Below are positions 1 through 7,879 of a stretch of 12,329 nucleotides of DNA, one piece after another. How positions within the stretch are numbered: the stretch's first letter is position 1; the number at the start of each line of letters is the position of its first letter. The stretch covers positions 1-12,329 of the forward strand of contig JASLHP010000024.1 of the NCBI GenBank assembly GCA_030149625.1, written 5' to 3'. The DNA comes from Solirubrobacteraceae bacterium (GTDB lineage: Bacteria; Actinomycetota; Thermoleophilia; Solirubrobacterales; Solirubrobacteraceae). The position numbers and the translations under genes were made by a program. The notes beneath the pieces are model-generated. The model was not told the origin of the DNA. It saw only the letters and a list, made by a program, of their open reading frames with translations, and made no database searches.

Positions 1-1178
1 CCGCGCGGCGCGCGCGGCGGGGTACACGCCGGCGAGCGCGCCGAGCGCCAGCGCGGTCGCGACACCGCCGCCGATCGACAGCACGGGCACCGTCACGATC
101 CAACCCTGCAGCGAGGCGTAGGCGGCTGTCGCCGCCGCCCCCAGTGCGATGCCCAGCCCGCCGCCGAGCAGCGACAACAGCATCGACTCCCCCAGGAACT
201 GGACGCCGATGTGCACGGCCCGCGCGCCGAGCGCCCGGCGCAGGCCGATCTCCGGACGGCGCTCCAGCACCGAGATGACCATCACGTTGGCGATACCCAC
301 GCCGCCCACCAGCAGCGCGACCGCGCCGAGACCGAGGAACAGCGCCGTCAAGGCGCTCTGCGCGTCGGCTCGGGCCTGCAGGGAGTCCGAGGGCCGGCTG
401 ACCTGCGTCTGTTCGGGGGCCTCGGGATCGGCGGCGGCGCCGAGCAGGCCCGCGGCTTCGCGTACGTGTTCGCTGTCGGCGCGCACGTAGAGCATGCTCG
501 CGTGGCGGGTCGTGCCGAACAGGCGCCGTGCGACCGGATAGCCGATCAGCGCCGCGCGTTCGATTTCCGGGGCCAACGGCAACGGGCCGATCACGCCGGC
601 GACGGTGAACCACGTGTCGCCGATGTAGACCTGCACCGGCCTGCCGTCAACCGCCAGCCTGCTCACCCCGAGCCGCTGTGCCGCCACCGCGCCGAGCACG
701 ACCAGCGGCAGGCGAACGTTCGCCGGACCCAGGAAGCGTCCGGCCGACATCCGCCCGTCGAGCGTCGCCAGCAGCTGGGGATTGGCGGCGTCCACGGCGA
801 TGCCGCTCGTTTCGGCCGCTTCGATGTAGGGGCTGCGCCGCACGCTGGCCGAGGAGACGGAGCTGAGCGCGGCGGCCCGCATCACGCTGCGCAGATTGCG
901 AACGTCGGAGACCGCCGCTTCAGGCAGTTCGGCGGCCTTGCCGAAGAACGTCTGCCCCGGCGTGACCGTCAACAGGTTGGTGCCCAGTTCGTTCAGCTCC
1001 GCGACCAGCCCGGCCTTGCTCGAGTCCGAGATCCCCAGCACGGCGACCATCGCCGCGATCCCGATCGCGACACCCAGCGCCGAGAGCGCGGCGCGCAGGC
1101 GGCGCGTGCGCAGCCCGACGCTCGCCACGCGCAGCGCGTCCGCCGCCGACAGGCGGCTGCGCGGCAGCACGGTGGCGC

Positions 1179-1182
<4 letters not shown>
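1..1182 (-). CDS. MacB/FtsX-like ABC transporter permease (3' end cut by window edge)
   Basis: I translated this by hand: 394 codons are open from a GTG at 1182 to the window edge, with no stop. The GTG overlaps the stop of the ATPase gene (GTGA), which supports this start and translational coupling. A first membrane segment lies at about residues 32-52. A large extracytoplasmic domain follows (about 55-275, the MacB periplasmic-core type). Three more hydrophobic segments lie at about 278-303, 325-355 and 367-389. The cytoplasmic loop carries the FtsX-family signature [14 protein letters not shown] (about 307-320), and the end YPAARAAR is also typical. Only about ten residues should be missing. 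In this family the permease does not form a channel; it transmits ATP-driven mechanical work to the outer face (MacB, LolCE, FtsX). The neighbouring ATPase and adaptor suggest a tripartite export or envelope-remodelling machine. The substrate is unknown. Confidence 0.93.
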
Positions 1183-1867
<685 letters not shown>

Positions 1868-1871
<4 letters not shown>

Positions 1872-3496
1872 TCGGACTCGAGCACCGTCAGTCCTTCGCG
1901 CAGGCCCGCACCTTCGACCTGCACGTATCCGTCGGCGAACATCCCCAGGGTCACCGCGAGCGGCCTGCTCCGTTCGCCTTCGAGCACCTCCAGCGCATAG
2001 CCGCCGCCGGCGAGCGCCGTCAGTGCCGTCGCCGGCGCCGTCAGCACGTCGCGGCGGATGCTCTTGACGAGCACGACGCTGACCGGAGCGTCGTCGAGCC
2101 GCGGCACACGCCGGTCGAGCGCGAGCGTCACCGGGATCGTCGCCGATTCGCCGCTTTCGTCGCTCGCGCCCTTTTCGGCTTCGTCGCCGGATTTCGATTC
2201 GCTGGCGACGGTGCCGACTTCGACGATCCGCCCGTGCACCACGCCGCCGCCGGGCAGCGTCACCGGCGCGGACTCGCCAACGCGCGCGAGCTGCTGCTGT
2301 TCGGCCTTCAGCTTGAGCTGCACGAGCTGCTGCGTCGAGGTGGTGCTCAGCACGAGCGTGCCTCCCCCGGCCGCCGGCGCGTCGCCCGAGCCGCCTTCGT
2401 CAGCCTTGTCGGCTTCTTTGCCCTTGTCGGCTTCGTCACCTCTGTCGGCTTCGCTGCCCTTGTCGGCTTCGTCACCCCTGTCGGCTTCGCTGCCCTTGTC
2501 GGCTTCGTCACCCCTATCGGCTTCGCTGCCCTTGTCGGCTTCGTCACCCCTATCGGCTTCGCTGCCCTCGTCGGCTTCGCTGCCGCCTTCGGGGGAGGAG
2601 TCGCCGGAGGAGTCGCCGGAGGAGTCACCTTGGGGTTTCTTCGTGTTGGGGGATTTTCTCTTGGGGGATTTTTTGTTGGGGGATTGCTGCTTCGCGGGCG
2701 CTTGTTTCTTCGCGGGTGCCTGCTCGGCGGGTGTTTTTTCGGCTGGCGCCCCTTTGCCTGCTTGTCCGTCGCCGGGCGTCGCCGGGCTTTGCGCGGCAGG
2801 AGGGTCCTGTCCGAGGCCGACGTGCACGGAGGTGATGCGCCGCGCGCTGGGGGCGAACACGATGCGCCCGAGCTCGACCTCACCCGTTTCGCTCAGGCCC
2901 TCGGCGTGCTGCCAGCGCCGCACCGCTGCGGCGGTGCCGGCGCCGAACGATTCGCTGTCACCGCCGATCTCGCCGTAGGGGTCGTAGCCGAGATCGATCA
3001 GGTTCTCGTTGAGCTCCGCCACGTCGAGGCCATCGCTGACGCCCTCCTCGAGCGTGCGGTAGGCGGGGATCTGCCCGTACATCAGCACCACCGGCTGGTT
3101 GTCGAGCTTGAACAGGGTGCCTCCGCGGCCGACGACCGCGCCCACTGAGGGGAGCCAGGTGAAGGTGCCGGCCAGCCGGTCGTACAGGTCCAGCGCCGCG
3201 CCGTACCCGAGCGTGCCGTCTGCGGTCGAGCTTTCGGTGAGCGTGCGACGTGTGACGGTGGCGGTCGTCTGTCCCGGCGGGATGCCGCCCCCGCCGCGGT
3301 CGCGATGGGAGCCGCGGGCGTCGAGCAGGACGATCGCGATCGCCGCCAGCGCGACGGTCGCGAGCGCGGCGAGCATCAGCCAGCGAGCCCGCCGGCGAGG
3401 AGGCTCGCCGGTCAGGCTCGCCTCGGCACCGCCGCGCTCGGGTGGCCACCCAGCGGCGTCCTCGGACTGGGACGCCAGTTCTCCCGATGCGCTCAC
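1868..3496 (-). CDS. Membrane-anchored efflux adaptor (HlyD/MacA-like) with peptidoglycan-binding-like domain and charged repeat insert
   Basis: The open frame runs upstream to 3778, but the N-terminal part there overlaps the lipoprotein gene out of frame and has no family character. I start at the GTG at 3494-3496, 4 nt after the lipoprotein stop, giving 542 residues; no strong ribosome site is visible. A basic cytoplasmic stretch (RRRAR, 34-38) precedes one membrane segment (39-58). A lipoyl/barrel-like part follows at about 75-140. Next is a PG_binding_1-like segment at about 157-205 ([11 protein letters not shown], then [14 protein letters not shown]). A low-complexity charged insert covers about 230-379. 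The C-terminal part (380-542) has the adaptor-like text [17 protein letters not shown] and [17 protein letters not shown]. Proteins of this layout sit with LolD-type ATPases and MacB-like permeases in actinobacteria, where they act as the extracytoplasmic adaptor. Peptidoglycan binding is inferred from the fold only. Confidence 0.87.
2405..2584. repeat. 36-bp coding tandem repeat (four full copies plus half-units)
   Basis: Four adjacent 36-bp copies lie at 2423-2458, 2459-2494, 2495-2530 and 2531-2566. The last two are identical and the others differ by one or two bases. Degenerate 18-bp half-units flank them (2405-2422 and 2567-2584), and each 36-mer is itself two related 18-mers built on TCGGCTTCG. 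On the minus strand each copy encodes [12 protein letters not shown] in the adaptor linker. Shorter repeats adjoin it: three GDSS units at about 2596-2631, then a lysine-rich [16 protein letters not shown] stretch at about 2632-2680. The unit length is a multiple of three, so copy-number change would keep the reading frame. Confidence 0.95.
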
Positions 3497-3500
3497 CGTC

Positions 3501-4142
3501 TCAGCCGCCGACGGACAGCGATGACGGTGCCGCCGCCCCGGGGCTTCCTTCCTGGGTTGACCCGCCCGGGGAGCTCGGCGGGGCCTTGAACTTGCCGCCG
3601 TTGGGGCCGTGCATGTACTTCCCGCAGGTTTCCTGCGCTTTCTGGAATGAGGGGCTTTCGGGATTCGGCCCGCCGCTCCCCGGCCCACCGTGAATCTGGA
3701 TCTGGACGTGCCCTTCGGAGGCCGCGGCGTGGATGTCGATGCCGTGCGAGCGCATGCAGGCCGCGAACTTCCTGACACCTTCTTCCTGTTCCACCTTCTG
3801 CTGCGGCGAGAGCTTCACCTTCCGCGGCGCGGGCTGGTACTTCTTGCACGCGTTCTGGGCCGCTTCCATGGCCACTCGTCCGCCCCCGTTGCTGGTTCCG
3901 TTGACCTCGATCCCGACGCCGTGGACTTCCCCTCCCGCGGACGAGATCTGCGCATTTATCCCGTGTTCGCGCAGGCAGCGTGCGTAGTCGGCCAGCTTGA
4001 CTTCGTTGCTGCGTTCGGTGGCCCGTTCGCTGGCCGGCGAGTCGGGCTTGGAGCCCCCGCACGCGGCGAGCGTCAGCGCCAGGCCTGCGCTTACAGCCAG
4101 GACGAGCGGGCGAGAGAAGATAGATGGACGGAACGGCGACAT
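3501..4142 (-). CDS. Secreted lipoprotein with duplicated two-cysteine module
   Basis: The frame extends to 4202, but I choose the ATG at 4142 because AGAGGAG lies just upstream and because it gives a normal lipoprotein signal peptide. The protein has 213 residues: a short basic start, a hydrophobic core, and lipobox LAAC with Cys28 as the lipidated residue. The mature part is an internal duplication. Module 1 has ARCLREHGI (54-62) and ACKKY (98-102). Module 2 has AACMRSHGI (127-135) and TCGKY (172-176). Each module has a short strand-like Gly/His-rich segment between its two cysteines (56/99 and 129/173). Related single-module lipoproteins with a CMR-x-HG motif occur beside adaptor/ABC sets in actinobacteria, but I know of no assigned function. 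Disulfide pairing within each module is inferred. It leads the adaptor operon (4-nt gap), so it is probably an accessory or sensor part of that machine. Confidence 0.85.
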   Translation of the reverse strand: MSPFRPSIFSRPLVLAVSAGLALTLAACGGSKPDSPASERATERSNEVKLADYARCLREHGINAQISSAGGEVHGVGIEVNGTSNGGGRVAMEAAQNACKKYQPAPRKVKLSPQQKVEQEEGVRKFAACMRSHGIDIHAAASEGHVQIQIHGGPGSGGPNPESPSFQKAQETCGKYMHGPNGGKFKAPPSSPGGSTQEGSPGAAAPSSLSVGG

Positions 4143-4146
4143 GAGG

Positions 4147-4153
4147 CTCCTCT
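4147..4153 (-). promoter_or_regulatory. Ribosome binding site of the lipoprotein gene
   Basis: AGAGGAG on the minus strand ends 4 nt before the ATG at 4142 (6 nt from AGAGG). It is the clearest Shine-Dalgarno sequence in the window and decides this start over the upstream in-frame ATG at 4202, which would place 20 extra residues ahead of the signal peptide. Confidence 0.75.
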
Positions 4154-4167
4154 GCTTTTTGATGGCG

Positions 4168-4200
4168 GCGGGCGCTGCGATACGCAGATGAAGCGCCCGC
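4168..4200. other. Perfect 9-bp inverted repeat in the lipoprotein leader
   Basis: GCGGGCGCT (4168-4176) pairs perfectly with AGCGCCCGC (4192-4200) around a 15-nt loop. The loop side adds a small TGCG-ATA-CGCA inverted repeat. It lies between the kinase stop and the lipoprotein ribosome site. No T-run follows on the minus strand (the bases after it include AAAAA), so it is not a standard intrinsic terminator for the kinase operon. It could be a 5'-leader hairpin or a protein-binding palindrome. Confidence 0.6.
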
Positions 4201-4203
4201 AAG

Positions 4204-4220
4204 CTGAGAATCCGCTTAGA
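4204..4220 (-). promoter_or_regulatory. Putative response-regulator box upstream of the lipoprotein-adaptor-ABC operon
   Basis: Read on the minus strand, TCTAAG (4220-4215) and TCTCAG (4209-4204) form a direct repeat with an 11-bp period, one helical turn, as bound by head-to-tail dimers of OmpR-family regulators. It lies 62 nt before the lipoprotein ATG and resembles the TTCAGG pair before the regulator gene. Binding is inferred, and the half-sites are imperfect. No confident -10 hexamer could be assigned. Confidence 0.5.
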
Positions 4221-4244
4221 GAAGACGAGGAGCTCGATGAAGCG

Positions 4245-5846
4245 CTACACGTGCGCGGGAGAGCAGTCGCGCAGCTCGGCGTCCGTCATCGGCACGAGCG
4301 CCAGCTCCAACGTCAGGCGCGCTCCGCCACCGGGAACGTTGGACGCATGCACCGAGCCGCCGTGCGACTCGGCCATCTGGCGGACGATCGCCAAGCCCAG
4401 CCCAGCGCCGGGACGTGCTCTTGCCGCGGGCGCCCGATAGAACCGGTCGAACACGCGGGAGAGATCCTCGGCGGCAAAGCCCGGACCGCGATCGCGCACC
4501 TCGAGCACGCCGTCGCGGACACGGATCTCGATCGGCGCGCGTGCGCCCCACTGGCAGGCGTTGTCGAGCAGGTTGGCGATCGCCCGGTCCAGGCGCGCGG
4601 GCGCGGCGCGCACCAGGCACGGCGCGGCGTCGAGCACGAACTCGCAGCCCGGCGCGTGCAGGCGCGCGCGGCGCACGGCCACGGCGACGGCCAGGTCGAG
4701 CCGCACGTCCTCGACCTCGAGCTCGTCGACCTCGGTCTTGGAGAGATCCACGAGGTCCCCGATCAGGACGGTGAGCTCGCCCAGCTGAGCCTGCACGGCG
4801 GCAACGATTCGCGCGCGCTCGCGCGGCGGCAGCCGTTCGCCGAGCGCCAGCGCGTCGAGGTTTGCCTGCACGCTGGTGATCGGCGTGCGCAGCTCGTGCG
4901 AGGCGTCCGAGACGAGCTGGCGCTGAGCCAGACGCGAGCGCTCGAGCGCGGCGAGCATCGTGTTGAAGCTCTCCGCCAGGCGCCCGAGGTCGTCGTCGCC
5001 GCGGGCTTCGATGCGATGGCCGAGGTCCTGTGTGCGGGCGACGCTTTCGGCGGCGCCGCGCAGGCGGCGCACAGGCGCGAGCGCCGCGCGCGAGACCAGC
5101 AGCCCGAGCGCGATCGCCAGCCCGACCCCACCCAGGCACACGAGCCCGAGCACCAGACGCAGACGCGAGAGCGTGCTGTTGACGTCGCCGAGCGGGAGCG
5201 CGGCCTGCCACACGCCGCCCTTGCCGGCGGCCTCGGTGAACATCCGCACGGGCGCGCCGGCGATCGTCACGTCGCTGAAGAACGCCGGGCGCCTGCCGGC
5301 GGCGACCGCCCGCGTCGCGGGGGTGACCGGCAGCAGCGTGCCGCGGCTTTCGGAGTGCAGCAGACTGCCGGTCGCGGTGACGAGCTGGACGTAGCCGGTC
5401 GCGCCGCCGAGCGATTGCCGGGGCAGCGCGAGCATCTCCCTGGCGTCCGGCGGCGGCGGCTTGCCGGCGAGCGTTCCGCGTGGCAGCTTCACAGTTCTGC
5501 GTTCGATCGTGACCGTTTCGGTCTTCGCTCCCTTCGGCTGCTTCACCGGCATCGTCACCCGCTCGCTCTGCGAGCCGCTGAGGGCGGGCGCGGGCGCGGC
5601 GGCGACGATGCCGCCGCCACGGGCCTGCAATCCGAGCCGCGGCAGCCCTACTGCGCTTCCGGATTCCGAGACGGCGCCGTTCGGCCCGGTCACGAACTCG
5701 ACGGTGGCGGGCTTCTCGCGAAGCGTGCGGTCGAGCTGGCCGAGCAGCTGGCCGCGCGTCACGAAGTACACGACGATCGAGGCGATCACGACCGCGACCG
5801 CCACAGCACCGGCCGCGAGCAGCACGGTGCGACGGCGAAAGCTCAT
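4245..5846 (-). CDS. Sensor histidine kinase, HAMP-HisKA-HATPase (MprB/BaeS-like)
   Basis: This 533-residue kinase is complete. A first membrane segment lies at about 8-29. An extracytoplasmic sensor region of about 200 residues follows (30-228), with an insert rich in Pro, Ala and Lys. The second membrane segment lies at about 229-252, then HAMP at about 253-305 (ending in [12 protein letters not shown]). The phosphoacceptor is His317 in [10 protein letters not shown]. The ATP-binding domain has N-box NLLDNA (425-430), G1 DRGPGF (452-457), F-box FDRFYRA (466-472) and G2 GAGLGLAI (480-487). All residues needed for autophosphorylation are present. Its ATG overlaps the regulator stop (ATGA), which identifies the cognate partner. 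The downstream lipoprotein, adaptor and ABC genes suggest that it senses an envelope or drug stress; the ligand is unknown. Confidence 0.96.
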   Translation of the reverse strand: MSFRRRTVLLAAGAVAVAVVIASIVVYFVTRGQLLGQLDRTLREKPATVEFVTGPNGAVSESGSAVGLPRLGLQARGGGIVAAAPAPALSGSQSERVTMPVKQPKGAKTETVTIERRTVKLPRGTLAGKPPPPDAREMLALPRQSLGGATGYVQLVTATGSLLHSESRGTLLPVTPATRAVAAGRRPAFFSDVTIAGAPVRMFTEAAGKGGVWQAALPLGDVNSTLSRLRLVLGLVCLGGVGLAIALGLLVSRAALAPVRRLRGAAESVARTQDLGHRIEARGDDDLGRLAESFNTMLAALERSRLAQRQLVSDASHELRTPITSVQANLDALALGERLPPRERARIVAAVQAQLGELTVLIGDLVDLSKTEVDELEVEDVRLDLAVAVAVRRARLHAPGCEFVLDAAPCLVRAAPARLDRAIANLLDNACQWGARAPIEIRVRDGVLEVRDRGPGFAAEDLSRVFDRFYRAPAARARPGAGLGLAIVRQMAESHGGSVHASNVPGGGARLTLELALVPMTDAELRDCSPAHV

Positions 5847-6520
5847 CGCGGCGGCCTCAGCACGTAGCCGACGCCGCGCACCGTGTGCACCAGACGCCGC
5901 TCGCCATGCGCCTCGGTCTTGCGGCGCAGATAGCCGATGTAGACCTCCAGCGAGTTGGAGGCGGGACCAAAGTCATAGCCCCAGACGTGGTCGAAGATCA
6001 CCGAGCGGGTCAGCACCTGGCGCGGGTGCAGCATCAGCATCTCCAGCAGCAGGAACTCGGTGCGGGTCAGCTCCAGCAGACGCTCGCCCCGACGTGCCTC
6101 GTGGGCGACGGGATCGAGCTCCAGGTCCTCGAAGCGCAGCGTGCGATCGTCGCCCTCCCAGCCGGTGCGGCGCAGCAGTGCGCGCAGCCGCGCGACCAGC
6201 TCCTCACGCGCGAACGGCTTGGCCAGATAGTCGTCGGCGCCGGCCTCCAAGCCGGCGACGCGCTCCGCGACCTCGGCGCGGGCGGTGAGCATCAGCACCG
6301 GCGTGCGGTCGCCGGTCGCGCGCATCCGCCGGCACACCTCCAGGCCGTCGATGCCGGGCATCAGCACGTCGAGGATCACCGCGTCGGGCGAGGCCACGGC
6401 GAGCGCGCGGATCGCCTCGCGGCCGTTGGCGACGGTGCTCACCTCGAAGCCGTCGAGGTCGAGCACGAGCGCCAGCGCTTCGCGCACGGCGGGGTCGTCG
6501 TCGACCACCAACAGACGCAT
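5843..6520 (-). CDS. OmpR/PhoB-family response regulator (MprA-like)
   Basis: The frame reaches 6598. I start at the ATG at 6520 because the family begins MRLLVVDDD and AGGA lies 8 nt upstream; an in-frame ATG at 6529 (adding MAY) is a possible alternative. The product is 225 residues. The receiver domain (1-118) has the acidic pocket D7-D9, phosphoacceptor D51 in ILDVLMPG, T79 and K101 in KPF. The winged-helix DNA-binding domain (about 125-223) has [13 protein letters not shown], the VWGYDF segment and the closing VRGVGYVLR, all standard. It is paired with the overlapping kinase gene. A TTCAGG direct repeat lies 22 nt before the start and suggests autoregulation. The same type of box precedes the lipoprotein operon. 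Confidence 0.96.
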   Translation of the reverse strand: MRLLVVDDDPAVREALALVLDLDGFEVSTVANGREAIRALAVASPDAVILDVLMPGIDGLEVCRRMRATGDRTPVLMLTARAEVAERVAGLEAGADDYLAKPFAREELVARLRALLRRTGWEGDDRTLRFEDLELDPVAHEARRGERLLELTRTEFLLLEMLMLHPRQVLTRSVIFDHVWGYDFGPASNSLEVYIGYLRRKTEAHGERRLVHTVRGVGYVLRPPR

Positions 6521-6542
6521 GTAGGCCATCCTGACCGGCGAG

Positions 6543-6559
6543 CCTGAAAGGAACCTGAA
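6543..6559 (-). promoter_or_regulatory. Putative autoregulatory response-regulator box (TTCAGG direct repeat)
   Basis: On the minus strand, TTCAGG (6559-6554) is followed by TTCCT and a second identical TTCAGG (6548-6543), an exact 11-bp period. This is the arrangement expected for an OmpR-family dimer, and it resembles mycobacterial MprA boxes in layout. It lies 22 nt before the regulator ATG, in the 159-bp gap behind the acyl-CoA dehydrogenase gene. It may overlap the promoter -35 region, implying a very short leader. Binding is inferred. Confidence 0.6.
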
Positions 6560-6679
6560 CGGGCGTCGGGTCGCGCGCCGTGCTGCGTATCGGCGCACAC
6601 GGGACGATCCGCCAGAAGGGAGACCTTGGCGCGTCCTCGCTGGTGCTCGCGGAGCGGGCGCGTGACCGGCGTGGCGCGC

Positions 6680-7870
6680 CTAGCGGAACGCCTGAATCCC
6701 CGTGAGCGCGCCGCCGACGACGAGCGCGTGCACGTCGGCGGTGCCCTCGTAGGTGACGATCAACTCGAGATTGTTCATGTGGCGGATGACGGGGTACTCG
6801 AGCGTGATGCCGTTGGCGCCGAGCATCTGGCGGGCGGTGCGTGCGACCTCGAGCGCGGCGTTGACGTTGCCGAGCTTGCCGATCGAGACGTGCTCGGGCG
6901 CGAGGCGATGCTCGTCCTTCAAGCGACCGAGGTGCAGCGCGAGCAGCGTCGCGCGGTTGACCTCGAGCGCCATCTGCGCGAGCTTGTGCTGCTGGATCTG
7001 GGTGGCCGCGATCGGGCGCCCGAACGCGATGCGCTCCTTGCTGTAGTCGAGCGCCGCCTCGAAGCACGAGCGCGCGGCGCCGACGGCGCCCCACACGATC
7101 CCGTAGCGCGCCTCGTTCAGGCACGACAACGGGCCGCGCAGCGAGGTGGCCTCGGGCAGCATCGCCTCGCCGGGCAGGCGCACGTCGTCGAGCAACAGCT
7201 CGGAGGTGACCGACGCGCGCAGCGACAGCTTGCGGTGGATGTCCTGCGTCGCGAAGCCGGGCGTGCCCTTGGGCACGAGAAAGCCGCGCACGCCCTCCTC
7301 GGTCGTGGCCCAGACGACGGCGACGTCGGCGATCGAGCCATTCGTGATCCACATCTTCTGCCCGTGCAGAATCCAGTCGCCGCCGTCGCGGCGCGCGCGT
7401 GTGCGCATCGCGCCGGGGTCCGAGCCCGCGTCGGGCTCGGTCAGACCGAAGCATCCGATCGCCTCGCCGGCCGCCATTCGCGGCAGCCACTCGCGCTTCT
7501 GCTGCTCCGAGCCCCAGCGCCAGATCGCGTACATCGCGAGCGACCCCTGCACGGAGACGAGCGAGCGCAGCCCGCTGTCGCCCGCCTCGAGCTCCAGACA
7601 GGCAAGTCCATACGCGGTCGCGCTCGCGCCGGCGCAGCCATATCCCTCCAGGTGCATGCCGAGCACCCCGAGCTTGCCGAGCCGCGGCGCGAGCTCGCTC
7701 GTGGGAAAGCGCGCTTCCTCGAACCAGTCGCCGATCTCCGGGAGCACACGATCGCGCACGAACGCGCGCACCGTGTCGCGGATGTCGCGCTCCTCATCGG
7801 AGAGCAGCTGGTCGATGCCGAGGAAGTCCTTGGGGCTGAGCGTGGGGGGCGCGGCTGCGGTGCTCGCCAT
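6680..7870 (-). CDS. gcdH: Acyl-CoA dehydrogenase, glutaryl-CoA dehydrogenase type
   Basis: This 396-residue flavoenzyme closely follows the glutaryl-CoA dehydrogenase pattern. GYGCAGASATAYGL is at 77-90, and GDSGLRSLVSVQGSL (97-111) has the Arg102-Ser103 pair that matches the glutarate-carboxylate contacts of the human enzyme. GCFGLTEPDAGSDP is at about 139-152 and KMWITN near 172. GPLSCLNEARYGI is the usual core text, and the catalytic base is Glu375 in TYEGT. The expected reaction is FAD-dependent oxidation and decarboxylation of glutaryl-CoA to crotonyl-CoA in lysine, tryptophan or aromatic degradation, with electrons passed to ETF. No other pathway gene is in the window. It starts 9 nt after the stop of the cNMP/TrxR-like gene, so the two are probably co-transcribed. 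The ATG at 7870 lacks a clear ribosome site. A related short-chain acyl-CoA dehydrogenase activity cannot be excluded. Confidence 0.9.
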   Translation of the reverse strand: MASTAAAPPTLSPKDFLGIDQLLSDEERDIRDTVRAFVRDRVLPEIGDWFEEARFPTSELAPRLGKLGVLGMHLEGYGCAGASATAYGLACLELEAGDSGLRSLVSVQGSLAMYAIWRWGSEQQKREWLPRMAAGEAIGCFGLTEPDAGSDPGAMRTRARRDGGDWILHGQKMWITNGSIADVAVVWATTEEGVRGFLVPKGTPGFATQDIHRKLSLRASVTSELLLDDVRLPGEAMLPEATSLRGPLSCLNEARYGIVWGAVGAARSCFEAALDYSKERIAFGRPIAATQIQQHKLAQMALEVNRATLLALHLGRLKDEHRLAPEHVSIGKLGNVNAALEVARTARQMLGANGITLEYPVIRHMNNLELIVTYEGTADVHALVVGGALTGIQAFR

Positions 7871-7879
7871 GAGTTGACT

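Noticed and set aside
2234..3148. Long plus-strand frames across the adaptor gene, with a repeated [16 protein letters not shown] text
   Set aside because: These are antisense readings of the 36-bp repeat and of GC-rich codons. The minus-strand frame has clear domain structure, and the plus frames have no ribosome site or family pattern.
3497..3778. 94-residue N-terminal extension of the adaptor frame
   Set aside because: It overlaps the lipoprotein gene in another frame, is Arg/Pro/Ser-rich without motif, and the GTG at 3496 places the membrane anchor at a normal distance from the N-terminus.
3690..5867. 725-residue plus-strand open frame opposite the lipoprotein and kinase genes
   Set aside because: It is a compositional shadow: Arg/Ala/His/Gly-rich text with no domains, opposite a kinase with all its motifs intact.
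6691..6708. A further CCTGAA near the end of the dehydrogenase gene as a third regulator box
   Set aside because: Its partner one turn away keeps only TGA, it lies inside coding sequence, and it is not placed at a gene start.
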